Assembly: GCA_032173965.1 (NCBI GenBank)
Contig: CM063283.1
Span: 79,300,743 to 79,364,742 of the forward strand
Origin: Sitta carolinensis
Taxonomy: Eukaryota > Chordata > Aves > Passeriformes > Sittidae
DNA length: 64,000 nucleotides
Reading direction: 5' to 3'
Shown: in pieces, positions 36,768-48,593 of the stretch
How the letters are laid out: every line of letters begins with the position of its first letter
How positions within the stretch are numbered: the stretch's first letter is position 1
Position numbers and translations under genes: made by a program
The notes under the pieces: model-generated
The model's input: the letters and a program-made list of their open reading frames with translations, nothing else
The model's database searches: none
Told to the model about the DNA's origin: nothing

Positions 36768-38152
36768 TGCTGGATAGAAGAGACATCCAAGCAACAAAAA
36801 TTGCCATACCAAGACCAAGATAACCATAACAGGCTTTAAACAGGCTGTAAACATTCTCCCAAATGCACAACACAAAATGAAATAAGTAGTAGGAGGAGCA
36901 GAGGAGACACACCAATTCCACATCTCTTTCTGGAGAAAGAGCAAGGAAGAAAGGCAAGACTACTTCTGTTCCAGTTTCTCTTGCCAGTAAGCTCTTAAGC
37001 TTAATCAATTCAGCCTTGGTGCCTCAAGACAATTAAGACTCGTCTACATCAGTGCAAAGTATTTGCTCTGTGGTATTGCATACTCACAAGTAATTTGGAG
37101 TATGACTGTTAAACATGACCACATTTGTATACGTGGTGATGGTTAATACTGTGAAAGAATTTGCCATAGCTTGAAGTGAGTTTTCAATGACTCGGTTTAT
37201 TAAAGTCCCTCTTTGAAGATTAAGTTTGGCACAATTTTTCTCTTAATTAACCTACATTCAGTCTGGGATAAGCAGGGCATGTAAAGTGACTTCAATACTA
37301 TAGCTCCAGTGTGTCTAGTAGAGAGTCTTGAATTTCATGGAATCATGGAATATTGCTGAAACTTTTTGTATGCTGCAAAGGAAGAACCATCCTCCCTGGC
37401 TTCATTCATGTCTTATTTTTTTAAAGTAAGTAATATGCTTTTTAATCACTAATGTGACATTAGCAAGCTTTTAGCTCTGAAAGCCATAAAACCAGAGAAT
37501 ACATTATTGAGGGGATAATTTATGAGACAGCTCAGCCTGACTGAATGCAAAAGACGAGAAAGAATTCAAGGGAGAGTTCAATAACTGAAAAAACAAAAAA
37601 CAAAACAAAACAGTATAAATGAGAAAGCTGAGGATAATGACTGTAGAAGTGGAATGCTGATATCTAGGGACAGAGAAAAAAAACTAGTTCAGAAAATATG
37701 GAAACAGAAATACTCATGTGCTTTAAAATGGAGGGGGAATATGTCATCTTGAAAATTGCTCATTTCTTTCAAAATCACGAGCAGGTCTATGTGATTTCAC
37801 ATGCTAAATGTTTTACTCTGTTCATCCCTCTCTTGATGAAAGGAGTCCCTGCCATCCTCACAGAGATAAAGAGCTGGATCTAGGAGCTGATAATTTAAAA
37901 ATAATTATCAAATTTTAAAAAATTAATCTGCAATCTGATTGCATTTCTCATTGCAGTTGTGGAGGAACTGACATTAAAGCTGGTAGAGTTGCTTGAGTGA
38001 AAACATTAGAAAAAGCAGCTGAGGGGGGAAAAGTCACTAAACTTCCTCTCTAAACCAAGTAATAGACTGTGCTCTGGTCCTGGCAGAAGGATTCTGAATT
38101 TTTAAACATCATTTACAAGATATATTAGACTATAGTGACCATACAATTCCTT
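36768..38152. other. Unique AT-rich DNA, no gene seen
   Basis: No repeat or gene is recognised with confidence. A CATGGAATCATGGAAT motif at 37338 resembles a CR1 tail but has no CR1 body beside it. Confidence 0.5.
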
Positions 38153-38258
38153 GTGTTGAAAGGGTTTTAAAAGTGATCTAGTTCCAACCCCTCTGCTATG
38201 GGCAGTGACATATTCCATAAGACCAGGCTGCAGAAAGCCCCATCCAACCTGGCCTTGT
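38153..38258 (-). mobile_element. Short CR1 3' fragment (minus strand)
   Basis: The segments 'ttgaaagggttttaaaagtg', 'ctagttccaacccctctgc', 'tatgggcagtgacat', 'aagaccaggctgcagaaagc' and 'catccaacctggccttg' are the antisense CR1 3' UTR in order. The tail octamers are lost and the copy ends after about 105 bp. Confidence 0.85.
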
Positions 38259-39096
38259 TATTGTCTAATAAATTGTCCTGGCTTTGCATTACAAAGAAAG
38301 GCAGTTCATCTTTACCTAGATACAGACTCCACTGCATATCTGCTGAGCAGTATATAGGTGTCCTCAAAGCCCTTTTGGGGAAAACGTGCCAAGGAAAGTC
38401 ATGGATGCCTTTGGCAATTCTCTGGTGCCAAACAAATGATAAGCACTGTATTATAACTAAGCTAAGAAAAATCCTTATCTTGTGAATTCACTGGTCACTC
38501 TAAAAGGATAGATAGATGCTAGTTGGTGATGATAACTGCCTACAATGGAATGCATAAAACAAGATCTGCTGAAACCCTTGGGCCATGCTAATACCTTTCA
38601 GTGTCTACTGATTTTCTGCCTGTAAATTAAAATATTTCCAATAGTGATTCCTTCCCTGTGAGGTGCCTTCTGCCTTTCAAATTTCTTCTCATGTCTTCAA
38701 AGGCAATGCATGTCTTCAAAATCAAATGTTTCCTAAAGCAAAGGTAAATAGAGACCTAGGAAAGTCACAGTTCATCATACTTTGAATAATTTAAGACCTT
38801 TAAAGATGGAAAATGGTCTGGAAAAGGTCCTCTGGAGTGGCTAAAATTTGGTCTGGCTGAATGAGAGCAGCTAAAGCAGTAGCCACAAGGAGCCTGGACA
38901 AAATTCCACGAGCGAGCTGAGAGACTGGGATAGACTCTTCAAAGAGGGTGCTGGAAGACTGTTAAGTGATCATTGAAAGGAAAAGACAAATGCAGTTAGC
39001 ATACTAAAAGAAATAATCACAATTAAGTTCAAAAGTGGTATTAATTCAGAAACCTAAGTTCATGCCCATGAAAGCACAGAGTTGATGCAACTGGTG
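38259..39096. other. Unique sequence, no gene seen
   Basis: No ORF or repeat is supported. A stretch near 38820-38960 has LINE-like purine-rich phrases but no alignable order. Confidence 0.4.
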
Positions 39097-39685
39097 TGTC
39101 CTGGTTTAAGGCAAATTTGGGAAGAAACCTCTGAATGGGTCCCTCCAGAAAACAAATCTAAACGGCCCCTCCCCCAACTGGTTCGGGAAAGATTTCCCTT
39201 AGAGGAAAGTGGAAAAAATATGTTTATTTAACAGGCAAAGCACAACAAATGAATATTAAAGAACAAGATGGAGGAAATGGGGTGTGTCCCTGAGCTTCTT
39301 CTTTGTCCTCTTGTTCTCCATCTTCAGTGGTGGTGTGGCACATTTTAGTTAGTCTAGAACAAAAGTACACTGTACAACATAGTGGATAGATATTGGAGAA
39401 TTGTTATAAATAAAGCATATGTAATTTTCAGTGTAAAAGATTGTGCAGTCCCAAGGGCAGGAGAACACCACAACCTAGCCTGAGGAGAGAGCACAGCCCA
39501 AGGGGGAGAGCACAGCCTGGCGAGGGCACAGCCTGGCCTGCAGAGAAGCTGTGGCAGGCCAGGGAACAAATATGAGATAAGCAAAGAATAAAAAAAATTC
39601 CTGAACACGAGAAAACAGACGACTCAACCTCTTCTTCAGATGCAGGGCTGGGGGGAAACAAAAAGCCTTCACAGAGACAGAGACA
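39097..39685 (+). mobile_element. ERVL-like solo LTR (plus strand)
   Basis: It starts TGTCCTGGTTTAAGGC. U3 includes 'ggggtgtgtccctgagc' and 'aagtacactgtacaacatag'. A TATA-like GTAAAAG is near 39434 and AATAAA is at 39587-39592. It ends about 39685 with GAGACA. Between TATA and AATAAA, three imperfect GAGCACAGCC repeats (39485-39537) lie in the R region. The U3 matches the LTR at 1-262 closely and the one at 31264-31885 more distantly. No target duplication could be assigned, so the right boundary is uncertain by 20 bp or so. No internal sequence is attached. Confidence 0.85.
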
Positions 39686-40769
39686 AGTTAAGTTAGGTGA
39701 AAGCCAAGCTCACAGAGCTCTCAGAAGCCTCAAAGGAAAGCCCCAAGAAAATAAATAAAGAAAAACATATAATTTTATATTCTAAGAAACCTGACACTTG
39801 AGTGAGCTGAAACTTGAGACCAGATTCATTTCACATATTTCACTCTCTGCTGCAACATTGCATATTTTTATTATTATAAATTTTGTCCAGTATATATAGT
39901 TTACTTTGCACATTCTCCAACAATTCTCAAAGTGTTGGAGGTAGAATAATTATTTTTGATGATAAAAATAATCAGTTAATAAAAGCCCCCAAATACATAA
40001 TTTGTTATTCAACTAAATAGTGGAGTGATTTATGTTTTTTCTGAATAGATTAAACTTTAGTAGTTCTTTAGATAGCTAACATTAATATATTTACAAGCAT
40101 GCCTTTCACTCTACATGATGATTATACAGAGAAAATATTTTTCATTAGCCACATATAAAAGCATTGCAGGTATCTAAACTAATTGTTTTGACTAGAACAC
40201 TAAATTAAATTAAATAGTTTTTGACAATGCAATATCATATTATATTTATTCACCTCTTCCAACATCATCGAAATTATTAATCCTTTACTACTGGTTACTC
40301 CTTGGTTTTTGTTGGCCTCGGATATTTATTTTTGTATATAAAAATATTCCAAATTAGTTTAAATAAAGAAAGTAATTGAGTGAAGAAAAGATTAGGATTA
40401 TCTCTCAAAGCATGCATTATTTCTAATGAGATTTACACTGTTATTTGAATTATTTTGTCAAGTCAGAATATTATTACTTCTCTGTTAAACCTCCTGGTAG
40501 GAAATCAATTGTATCTGTTGCAGTCAGAAATAATGTATCCTATTTTCCAAATCAAATTACAAGAAGTTATAAAAAATAAAATGGTTCAATAGGAAAGTTG
40601 TGGAGTTTGGGTATTTGTATTTCTTCTGTGTGATGCTTCATTACAAAATGAGATTGGGAGAGATTATATTCTGTAGCATGTCTTTGTTTTCTTGGACATA
40701 TACCAACTAGAACACAAAAACAGAATTAAAACACTGTCTATCATTTTTCAGTCCTGATTAAACCAGAAG
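39686..40769. other. Unique AT-rich DNA, no gene seen
   Basis: AT-rich sequence without a repeat family or a supported ORF. Confidence 0.5.
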
Positions 40770-42150
40770 ATCCCAGCTGACTGGAGGTTAGCCGGTGTTA
40801 TGCCCATCTACAAGAAGGACTGGAAGGAGGATTCAGGGAATTACAGGCCCGTCAGCCTGACCTTGGTGCTGCGAAAGGTCATGGAACACAAGATCTTGAG
40901 TGTGATCATGAACATGTGAAAGACAACCAGGGATCAGGCCCAACCAACACAGCTTTATGAAAGAGAGGTCCTGCTTCACCAGCCTTATCTGCTATAGCAA
41001 AGTGACTTTCATACTGGATTAGGGAAATGCTGTGGATGTTATCTGCTTAGATTTTGGTAAAGCTTTTGACACAGTTTCACACAACCTTCTCCTGGAGAAA
41101 CTGGCTGCTCATGGCTTGGACAAGTGCATTCTTCACTGGGTAAAAACTGGCTGGAAGGCTAATCCTAGAGAGTGGTGGTGACTGTAGTTTCATCCAGTTG
41201 GTGGCTGATCATTGGTTGTGTTCCTCAAGGCTCTGTATTGGCATCAGTCCTATTTAAAATCTTCATTGACAATATGGATGAGGGGGTTGAGTGCACCCTC
41301 AGTCAGTTTGCAGACAACATCAAGCTGGGTAAGAGTGTTGATCTGCTGGATGGCAGGAAAAGTCTTAGGAGGTATCTGGACAGGCTGGATTGATGACGGG
41401 CTGAGGCCAATTGCATGATTATAAACAAGGCCAAGTGCCAAGTCTTGTATTTGAGTTACCACATCCCCATGCAATATAATAGAGTGGGGCAGAGTGGCTG
41501 CCAGGAGGAAAAGAACCCGGGGATGCTGGTCAACAGCAGCTGAACATGAGCTATGAGTGTGCCCATATAGCCATAAAGGGCAATGCCATCCCAGCCTGTA
41601 TCAGCAAAAGTGTGGCCAGAATCACCTGAGCAGTGATTTTACCTTGTTTATGACACTGGTGAGGACACACCTCGAATCCTATGTTCAGTCTTTGGTCCTT
41701 CACTACAAGAGTGTCATTGACGTGAGTCCAGAGAAGGGCAACAAAACTGGAAGAGAATCTGGAGCGCAAATCTTATGAGGAGCATCTGAGGGAGGTGGAT
41801 TTGTGTGGTCTGGATGAAAGGAGCTTCAGAGGACACTCTCCTTGCTCTCTGCAACTACCTGAAAGGAGATTATAACAAGATGCATTTTAGTCTCTTCTCC
41901 CTTGTAACAAGAGACAGTACAAAAGGAAACAACCCTGAATTATCCCAGGGTAAGTTTAGATTGGATATTGGGAAAAATTTCTTCATCAAAAGAGTTTTAA
42001 GACATCAGCAAAAACTCACAAGGGAAGTGGTGCAATAACCTCTTCTGAAGTTTTTGAAAAACTGTGTAGATAGAGCTTTTGGGTTAATAGTTGGACTTGG
42101 TGATCTTAAACACATTTTCAAATCTTAAATAGTCTATTATTCTATTCTAT
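40770..42150 (+). mobile_element. CR1 LINE copy extending furthest 5' in ORF2
   Basis: It starts upstream in ORF2 ('gactggaggttagccggtg', 'gcccatctacaagaagg', 'attacaggcccgtcagcctg'). It passes through the RT core ('ttttggtaaagcttttgac', 'tgttcctcaaggctctg') and the C-terminal part ('cttatgaggagcatctgagg', 'ctctgcaactacctgaaagg') to 'ggttggacttggtgatctt'-like 3' sequence and an ATTCTATTCTATATG tail. About 1.4 kb remain. Many stops and frameshifts disrupt the frame. Confidence 0.95.
41172..41393 (+). pseudogene. CR1 reverse-transcriptase core relic
   Basis: The open stretch keeps the RT PQGSVL segment (residues 19-23 and following) and the catalytic box as FADN at residues 46-49, so the second catalytic Asp is Asn. 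The reading frame is closed on both sides by stops within the same element. The ATG is a chance internal one. The relic is inactive. Confidence 0.88.
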
Positions 42151-45100
42151 ATGTCAATAAAGATATTATTCATATTATTCGAACTTCATTTCCACTGTTC
42201 AGTGTGTCTCAAATTTGAGAACAGGTCTGTGTATGCTCATAAATGTATTCACATAGTTTGGATATTTTTATTTATTTTTCATGTTTCTTCCCTTTGACTA
42301 ATAAGGTAAATAGAAATCACTAACTGATATAAGTTTAAAAAAAAAAAGTTTTCTTTTCTCTATTTCACTCGTTTCCAAGACTGAATGAAAGAAATCTTAT
42401 CCCAGCCCAAAAAAGCAAATGATTTTGATGAGTCTTTAATACTTGCCCTCTTGCCACTATTGGAAACCATAGCTTGTTCAAAATATCTCTTGATTTGCTT
42501 TTGTCCTAAAAATCAACCTCAGTGGAAGAGTATTTTCATTGAGGAAAATGGAAGACATATTTTTTTTTTTATTACATACATCCTCCATGTGGTTTCTGAG
42601 TGTAAGTAATCAAACTACAGAGAAATAAAATAATAAAAACATAATGGAAGAAAAAGCAACTTGACAGATACAATTTACTGGTAGTTTTTCATACTTTCCC
42701 TGATGATTAGTAGAAAGGATGAAGAGGATTTTCTCCTTACCACTGGAGACAGAGGATCATCTATGCAATGGAATGCTGAAGAAGAATAACTCTCTCTCAG
42801 TAATCTAAATGGAAAAGTTCTATTCACTCATTTTATCCCCTGAACTTTCTAACATTTCTAACATTTCCTCTTATATATAGGAACAGTAATAGGTTTTTTT
42901 CTATATGCTTTTTTGTTATAATTAATAGTCATGTTTTCTCCTTTAATTGTCAGCATGGATTAGTAAATTATGTCTCTCCTTTTCTTTTGATGACAAATTG
43001 GCATATGTGTAGCCTCACTGTCCCAGTGAAAGAAATGCTCTCCAGAAACACTCTTGTTGAAAGTATATTCTGTTTTAGTGCTCTAAAGATGATTCTTTCA
43101 GATTATTTATATGTTTTGAAATACTATGCTGAAATTATAGATAGCAGATTCATTCCCGAAGAGGAAGGTAGAGAGACAGGTATCGTTTTTTCACTTATGA
43201 GCGACCTTCCAAACAAACTGAACAAACTAAATACAAATTTATTTTGATTCTTGAATGTACGTAAGAATATCATTTTACTGAGATTAGCGGTCTCATCCAT
43301 ATATTTTAGATGTATAGGAATCTGAGTGAAGAACCAGCCAATTAAAAAATACTTGCCTGGCTGTGTCTCAGCAACTGTACTTGTAGATAACTTCTCCTTA
43401 GAGGGATTAGAAGTAAGAAAATCATAATGGTGAATGCTCTTTTGAGAATGAATCCAATGTGACTTTCTCAGTAAAGTGAAAACCTAAGAAGGATGTAAAA
43501 ACCTCTCAGTTTCTTTGGTGACAGCTGAAACTATCAGGTACATTGTAGCTCACATAAGAGATTGTGTTTGAGATAGTCATATACTTATGTTTCTTAAAAT
43601 ATTTTACGTCTATAGAAATAATAGTTTTTCTTTAGATGTAATTTTTTCATAACCAAAGCCTCACCAAGTATCACATAGTTTTTTCCCTTGCCTCTTAAAG
43701 CCATAGTCCTTTACATGTTCTGGCAGACATCACATCCAAAATCAATGAAAAGTTTATTAAAGCAGTACTTCATTTTCTAGTCCTTAAATAGTTTTGTGTA
43801 GCTGGAAAAAGATACAGGTACTACCTGATATTTTCAATATCAGAACTGCTGAAATTATCGTTAATTTAATAAATCTTTGTAATTAGAAAATTAATTATGT
43901 CTACAAGAGGTGTGCCACCAGAAGAAATGAATACAGGTGTAAACAACGAGAACCTTAAACTGCTATTACCACAGGGAAAAAATAATTTTATGTTCCTTTT
44001 TGTAACAATTAATTGTCAGATCCAGGATTTACACCAGTTTGGTTATATACACAATTTGAAGCAAAATTTTAAAGTGTAATTCAGACAATTTTAACTAATG
44101 TGTTAGTCCAACTACAATGAACCTTGCTCTTCCACAGCTTTCCATTAGTTTCAGCTCTGTGGTTTTTCCTTCCTATCTGTTTGCTGGGGAAAAAATGGAT
44201 TTCAGATGATATAAAATAAGAAGGAGAGCAGGAAGAACATCAACCTGAATTAAAAAGAATTAATATAACCTGATAGTTCAAAATACAACACTCCATGTGT
44301 AGAAATTAACGGACTGTTTGTAATCTTTACTTTGCTATAATCTTGTACATTATCATAAAATGATGGTATCAGAATAGTCATGGCAGGGTGATTAATATTG
44401 ATCACAAGGTAATGAAAAGGCAGATCTGGTCTTTCAGAGAAAGTGATCTCAGGAAAGAGAGGAAATATTACTTTTAGTTGATAAGACTTTATTCTGTAAT
44501 TTTACATGGTTTTGAGTCACTTATTTTCAGAAAGCTGAAATGTGAGAATTGCTTCCTAAAAACACTAAAATATTTTGATAATTCTAAGTAGAAGAATGAC
44601 CAGAGCAGTAAACAATTGAGAACAGATCTAATAAAGAAAACTGGGAGTTTAGAACATATAGGAATGGATTAATTGTGAATAAATTTAGGCTAGAAATTTC
44701 CGGTTGTTGGAATCATGAGTCTCTGACCTAGATTCTCATCAGTACCAGAGGAGTCAACCCTGCTATATTGATACAAGGTGGATTGTGATATCTAAAGTAA
44801 TATATAGTAAAAAAATTGATGGGAGCATGTGGATTTAATAAGCCAGGTGTTTTCTCCAAACCATAGATATCTAGCCTGATGTATGACCTAAATTTAGAGA
44901 AGCCTAGTTTCTTGAAGCTGTCTTCTGATGTCATCTTTACTGCCAAACCTCCTCAATTGCTTCTGCAGCATTAAAGTAGGTTATTTCACCTGCAAATGAG
45001 ATTCAGAATTCCTAAAAATTTGTCACTACTTGAAATGCTTATGAAGGACTTCGCTGAATAAAAAATAGCATGGTTTCAGCATTAAAATTCAGAATCAAGT

Positions 45101-47874
45101 GACACTTCACACTTTATTCTGTTAATTTTAACAGTTATGCTGTTATCTTTAAATGCATAGAACAGAGAGAATTTTACATATTCTACAGAAACAAGTATGA
45201 GACATCTTAATCAGGTGCAGTAGTCTGTGATAATCTAGGCCTAATTTATTTTTGTTAACATTGTACATTGCTGTAATTAATGCTGTCATGGATTATCCAT
45301 GTACACTTCTCACGACAAAACTTATTGATACATCCATCATTCTTCTAAAATCCACTCATTGTGAATGTGTTAAAACAACATTCCATTAGCAGATTTGCTA
45401 AATAAAATAAAGTCAGCCAGAGAGTTTGCAGATTTCTCAGTTCTTAAAATATCTAATCAGGAGAACTGCTCTCATGCATTTTGGCACTAGTTATAAACTA
45501 TGCATAATACAGCATAACATTAAAGCATTAACATAATTTAACAATACCAATCTATTGGTTCCTTAGTGAAAGGATTAAAAATTGAGTGTCTTGACTTGAT
45601 TTAGCTAGTTTGTACATGTAAGATTTCTAGTAGAAAAAATGGTCAGATCTTTATGAATATGCCCTAATGTTTTTCTTTAGCTGTAACTTTTACATGAAAG
45701 CCTTCCTTTGTTGACTCTTTTTTTTTTTTCCAACTGTCATGCTAAGTAGTGTCCTTTTTTTTAACCTATGAAACCATACAGTTAACTAAGACTAGGTGCT
45801 TTAAAGAGGAAAATAAATCTCTGAATCATATCCAGTTCCATATACATTTAACAGTAATTTTTAAAGGATATTTCAGCCAGTTTAGCCAAAATTCAGCAGA
45901 GGAAAATAGATAACATTTTTCCTCATGTGTGATGATTGTCACACTAACAACATTACTAGTGGTTCTGAAATCTCAGCTGAAGGTTTTTCTACTTCAAGCA
46001 TCCAGACAAAAATATGGAGGATGTTGTGATCTTGTGGACTATCTTTTAGACTTGGAAATGCAGATCTTGGATTGACATAATGAATTCTGAATGATCTTCT
46101 GATCTTCAATATTTTATTTTTGCTTTATTTTGTACTATTGTCTCAGTTATAAATTACAAACACACCACTGAAAAAGACTTTTTCATTTTTACACATGTAG
46201 GCATAGTAACTATACACCATAATCCTATAACTTGTGTCTCAGGGTGCATGACATGACACTAGGTCATAGACAGAGAACCAGAAAAACTGTTCTAATAAAA
46301 CTCTACGTTATTTTATCTCTGTTTCAAGGGTATTTAAACATGTTTTACTCAAAAAATTCTGTGATCCTGTATAATTGCTTCTAATGAAACTGCTATGTGA
46401 AACGGTGTTAAACTTTGGTGCATAAAAGATAACATATAATGATGACAAAAAGTTCAAACTGTTAGAAATACATTTAATTTGACTGTATATGACTTAGCTT
46501 TTTTTCTCACACCTGTCTGCAATTATTTAGATGAAGCACAAACTGAACTAAACTTTCATAACAGCATTAGATTTTTGACTTTTCTTTGACACAGTCTACA
46601 AATAAAAAGGAAAAAGTATATCTATTTCTGCCATTTCCTCTAGAAGTAAGAAACAAAGAAAATCATAAAATGCGTACATACATCATAGATACTCACTACT
46701 AGTAATTCTGATTTTCTTAATCACCAAGGTTCATTTAGACACTGAGATCAGTTGTACGCACTAAGAGGATGGATTTGAACTCAGCATCTTCTGTGGCATT
46801 ATAAAATAACCTTGCACTGCCTTGTGAGATCTCAATTGCCCAAATCCTCCCTGTCTGTCTATGAAAATATATTTTTTTACTGGAATGTACACAAAAAGCA
46901 TGATTATGCAGCATAAAAATAAAGGTACTCATCATGAAATGTTATTTGGGAAAAACAAGTCCAATTTGTGTCCTTGCCCTAGAGTGCTTCAGCATTTTTC
47001 ATTCAAGACTGACTTTACATGCAAGACTGATGGGACAAAGCTGACGAGAATGGTCTCATCAGCATGCAAGGGTCATACTCCTTATTACTGCTTTTCCAAA
47101 GGTTTATGGGATTTGTATCCTCAGCTGTATCATGGGCTAGATTTTGCAGAAGTGGTGGCTACAAGCATAAGTTATAAATCAGAAGATGGGTATGAATTTG
47201 TTCAGGCAGAAGAGGGCACTGAGCACAAATCTAATTTGTTGAACAAGTAGTGTAACTTGCTGTATTACAAAATGTAGGCAAGAGTAACAATACAAATGTT
47301 TCAGGCTGCTCATTTTTAAATAAAAGTAAAAACTACTCATATTTATTAAAAAAGATACCATATTCCCTTAGAAAACTAAATTCAAGGGAGAGGTAGAATT
47401 TTAAAAACACTATACTTTTGGACTTATTGCATCATCTATAATATATGTCTTTCATGCTATGGGTGATCTCTTTTATTGTTCAAATATTGAGGTTCCTATA
47501 GATGAAAGACAGAGAGAAACACCTACACGTGTATAGAACCCAGCTTCTAATAGATGAACAAGGCAGGGGAAATAAATCCTTTATGGTACGCTTGCTGAAG
47601 AAAGCCAAGATTGTTAATGTTTAGATAGGTCCACACAGTGAACCATAATAAATGCTATCTTCGTTGTGCAAGGGATTCAGGTTCATAATTCATGTTTTCT
47701 ACATTTAAGTTTTCCATAAGAGACTTCCAATACAGCATTCCGCACCATCAAACATGAGAGTGCTGTGAATTTTGGCTTTAAGAGAAAACAAAACCATCTC
47801 CCCAAAAAAACAATTCCACAGGAAATTCTAAATTAACAATATATTAAATCCTAAATTTAAAATGTATAGCTTCA
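42151..47874. other. Unique AT-rich DNA, no gene supported
   Basis: It includes short homopolymer runs only. The 129-codon plus-strand frame at 46861-47250 is the longest here outside repeats. It has no recognisable domain, its codons look random, and no splice context supports it. Confidence 0.45.
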
Positions 47875-47985
47875 CAGCATAGAATGGCCTTGATCAGAAG
47901 GGACCTTAAATATTATCTGCCATGGGCAGGAACACTTTCTTCTAGAACTGGTTACTCAGAACTCCATCCAACCTGGCCTTGAATT
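47875..47985 (-). mobile_element. Short CR1 3' fragment (minus strand)
   Basis: 'agcatagaatggcct', 'agaagggaccttaaatatta', 'tgccatgggcaggaacac' and 'actccatccaacctggcctt' are in antisense CR1 order. A segment of about 16 bp between 'tatct' and 'gccatggg' is deleted relative to the usual CR1. It ends directly at the TA/TG microsatellite. Confidence 0.88.
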
Positions 47986-47990
47986 ATAAA

Positions 47991-48039
47991 TACATATATA
48001 TATATATATGTGTGTATGTGTGTGTGGTGCATGTGTGTG
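47991..48039. repeat. TA then TG microsatellite
   Basis: (TA)n is followed by interrupted (TG)n. It lies between the CR1 scrap and the LTR, and its TG end merges with the LTR start. Confidence 0.85.
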
Positions 48040-48593
48040 TGCTGGTAATGAGTGGGGTAGAATTAATTTTCTTTGCAGTGGCTGATATGGGGTTGTATTT
48101 TGGATTTGTGCTGAACACAGAGTTTGTAATATAGTGATGTTTTTGTTTTTGATGATCAGGGCTTCTGCTTCTCATACTGCCCTGCAGCCGAGGAGGCTGA
48201 AAAACTATGGGAGGTTGGGAGGAGCTGGGACAGGTGATCCCAGTTGACTCAAGGGATATTCCAGCCCACATCATGGCCAATATATGAAGTGGGGGGAAGA
48301 AGGAGAAAAGCAGGTTCATTTGGAGTGATGGCATTTGTCTTCCCAGGTCACTGTTGCATATGGTGGGGCCCTGTTCTGCTGGGGATGGCTCAACACCTGC
48401 TTGCCCATGGCAAGTGAGTTAATTCCTTGTTCTGTTTTACATGTGTCTATAGCTTTTGTTTTTCCTATTAAACTATCTTTATCTCAACCCACACATTTTC
48501 TAGCTTTTACCCTTTCAATTCTTGACCTGGTGATGGGGAAGAAAGCAAGTGGCTTTGTGGGGCTTAGTTGCTGGCTGGGATGAAATCAAAACA
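48040..48593 (+). mobile_element. Avian ERV solo LTR (plus strand)
   Basis: It has the typical order of a common avian LTR: 'gtggggtagaattaatttt' (48052), 'ttttggatttgtgctga' (48098), 'caagggatattccagcc', a TATATGAAG box (48281), 'gtgatggcatttgtcttccc' (48326), 'ctgcttgcccatgg', an ATTAAA poly-A signal (48467-48472) followed by 'ctatctttatctcaaccca', and a 'gggcttagttgctggctggg' end. The left boundary is blurred by the TG microsatellite. The 82-codon frame at 48335 is a translation of R/U5 and not a gene. Confidence 0.88.

Noticed and set aside
36531..37008. Minus-strand frames of 87 and 137 codons with hydrophobic stretches
   Set aside because: They overlap the minus-strand LTR. The hydrophobicity comes from T-rich codons, and no envelope or other domain is visible.
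37338..37353. CATGGAATCATGGAAT, resembling a reversed CR1 tail
   Set aside because: The following sequence does not match the CR1 3' UTR.
46861..47250. 129-codon plus-strand open frame
   Set aside because: No recognisable domain, no splice or promoter context, composition of random AT-rich sequence. An open frame of this length can occur by chance in 64 kb.
48335..48583. 82-codon plus-strand frame
   Set aside because: It lies within R/U5 of the LTR, with no retroviral domain.
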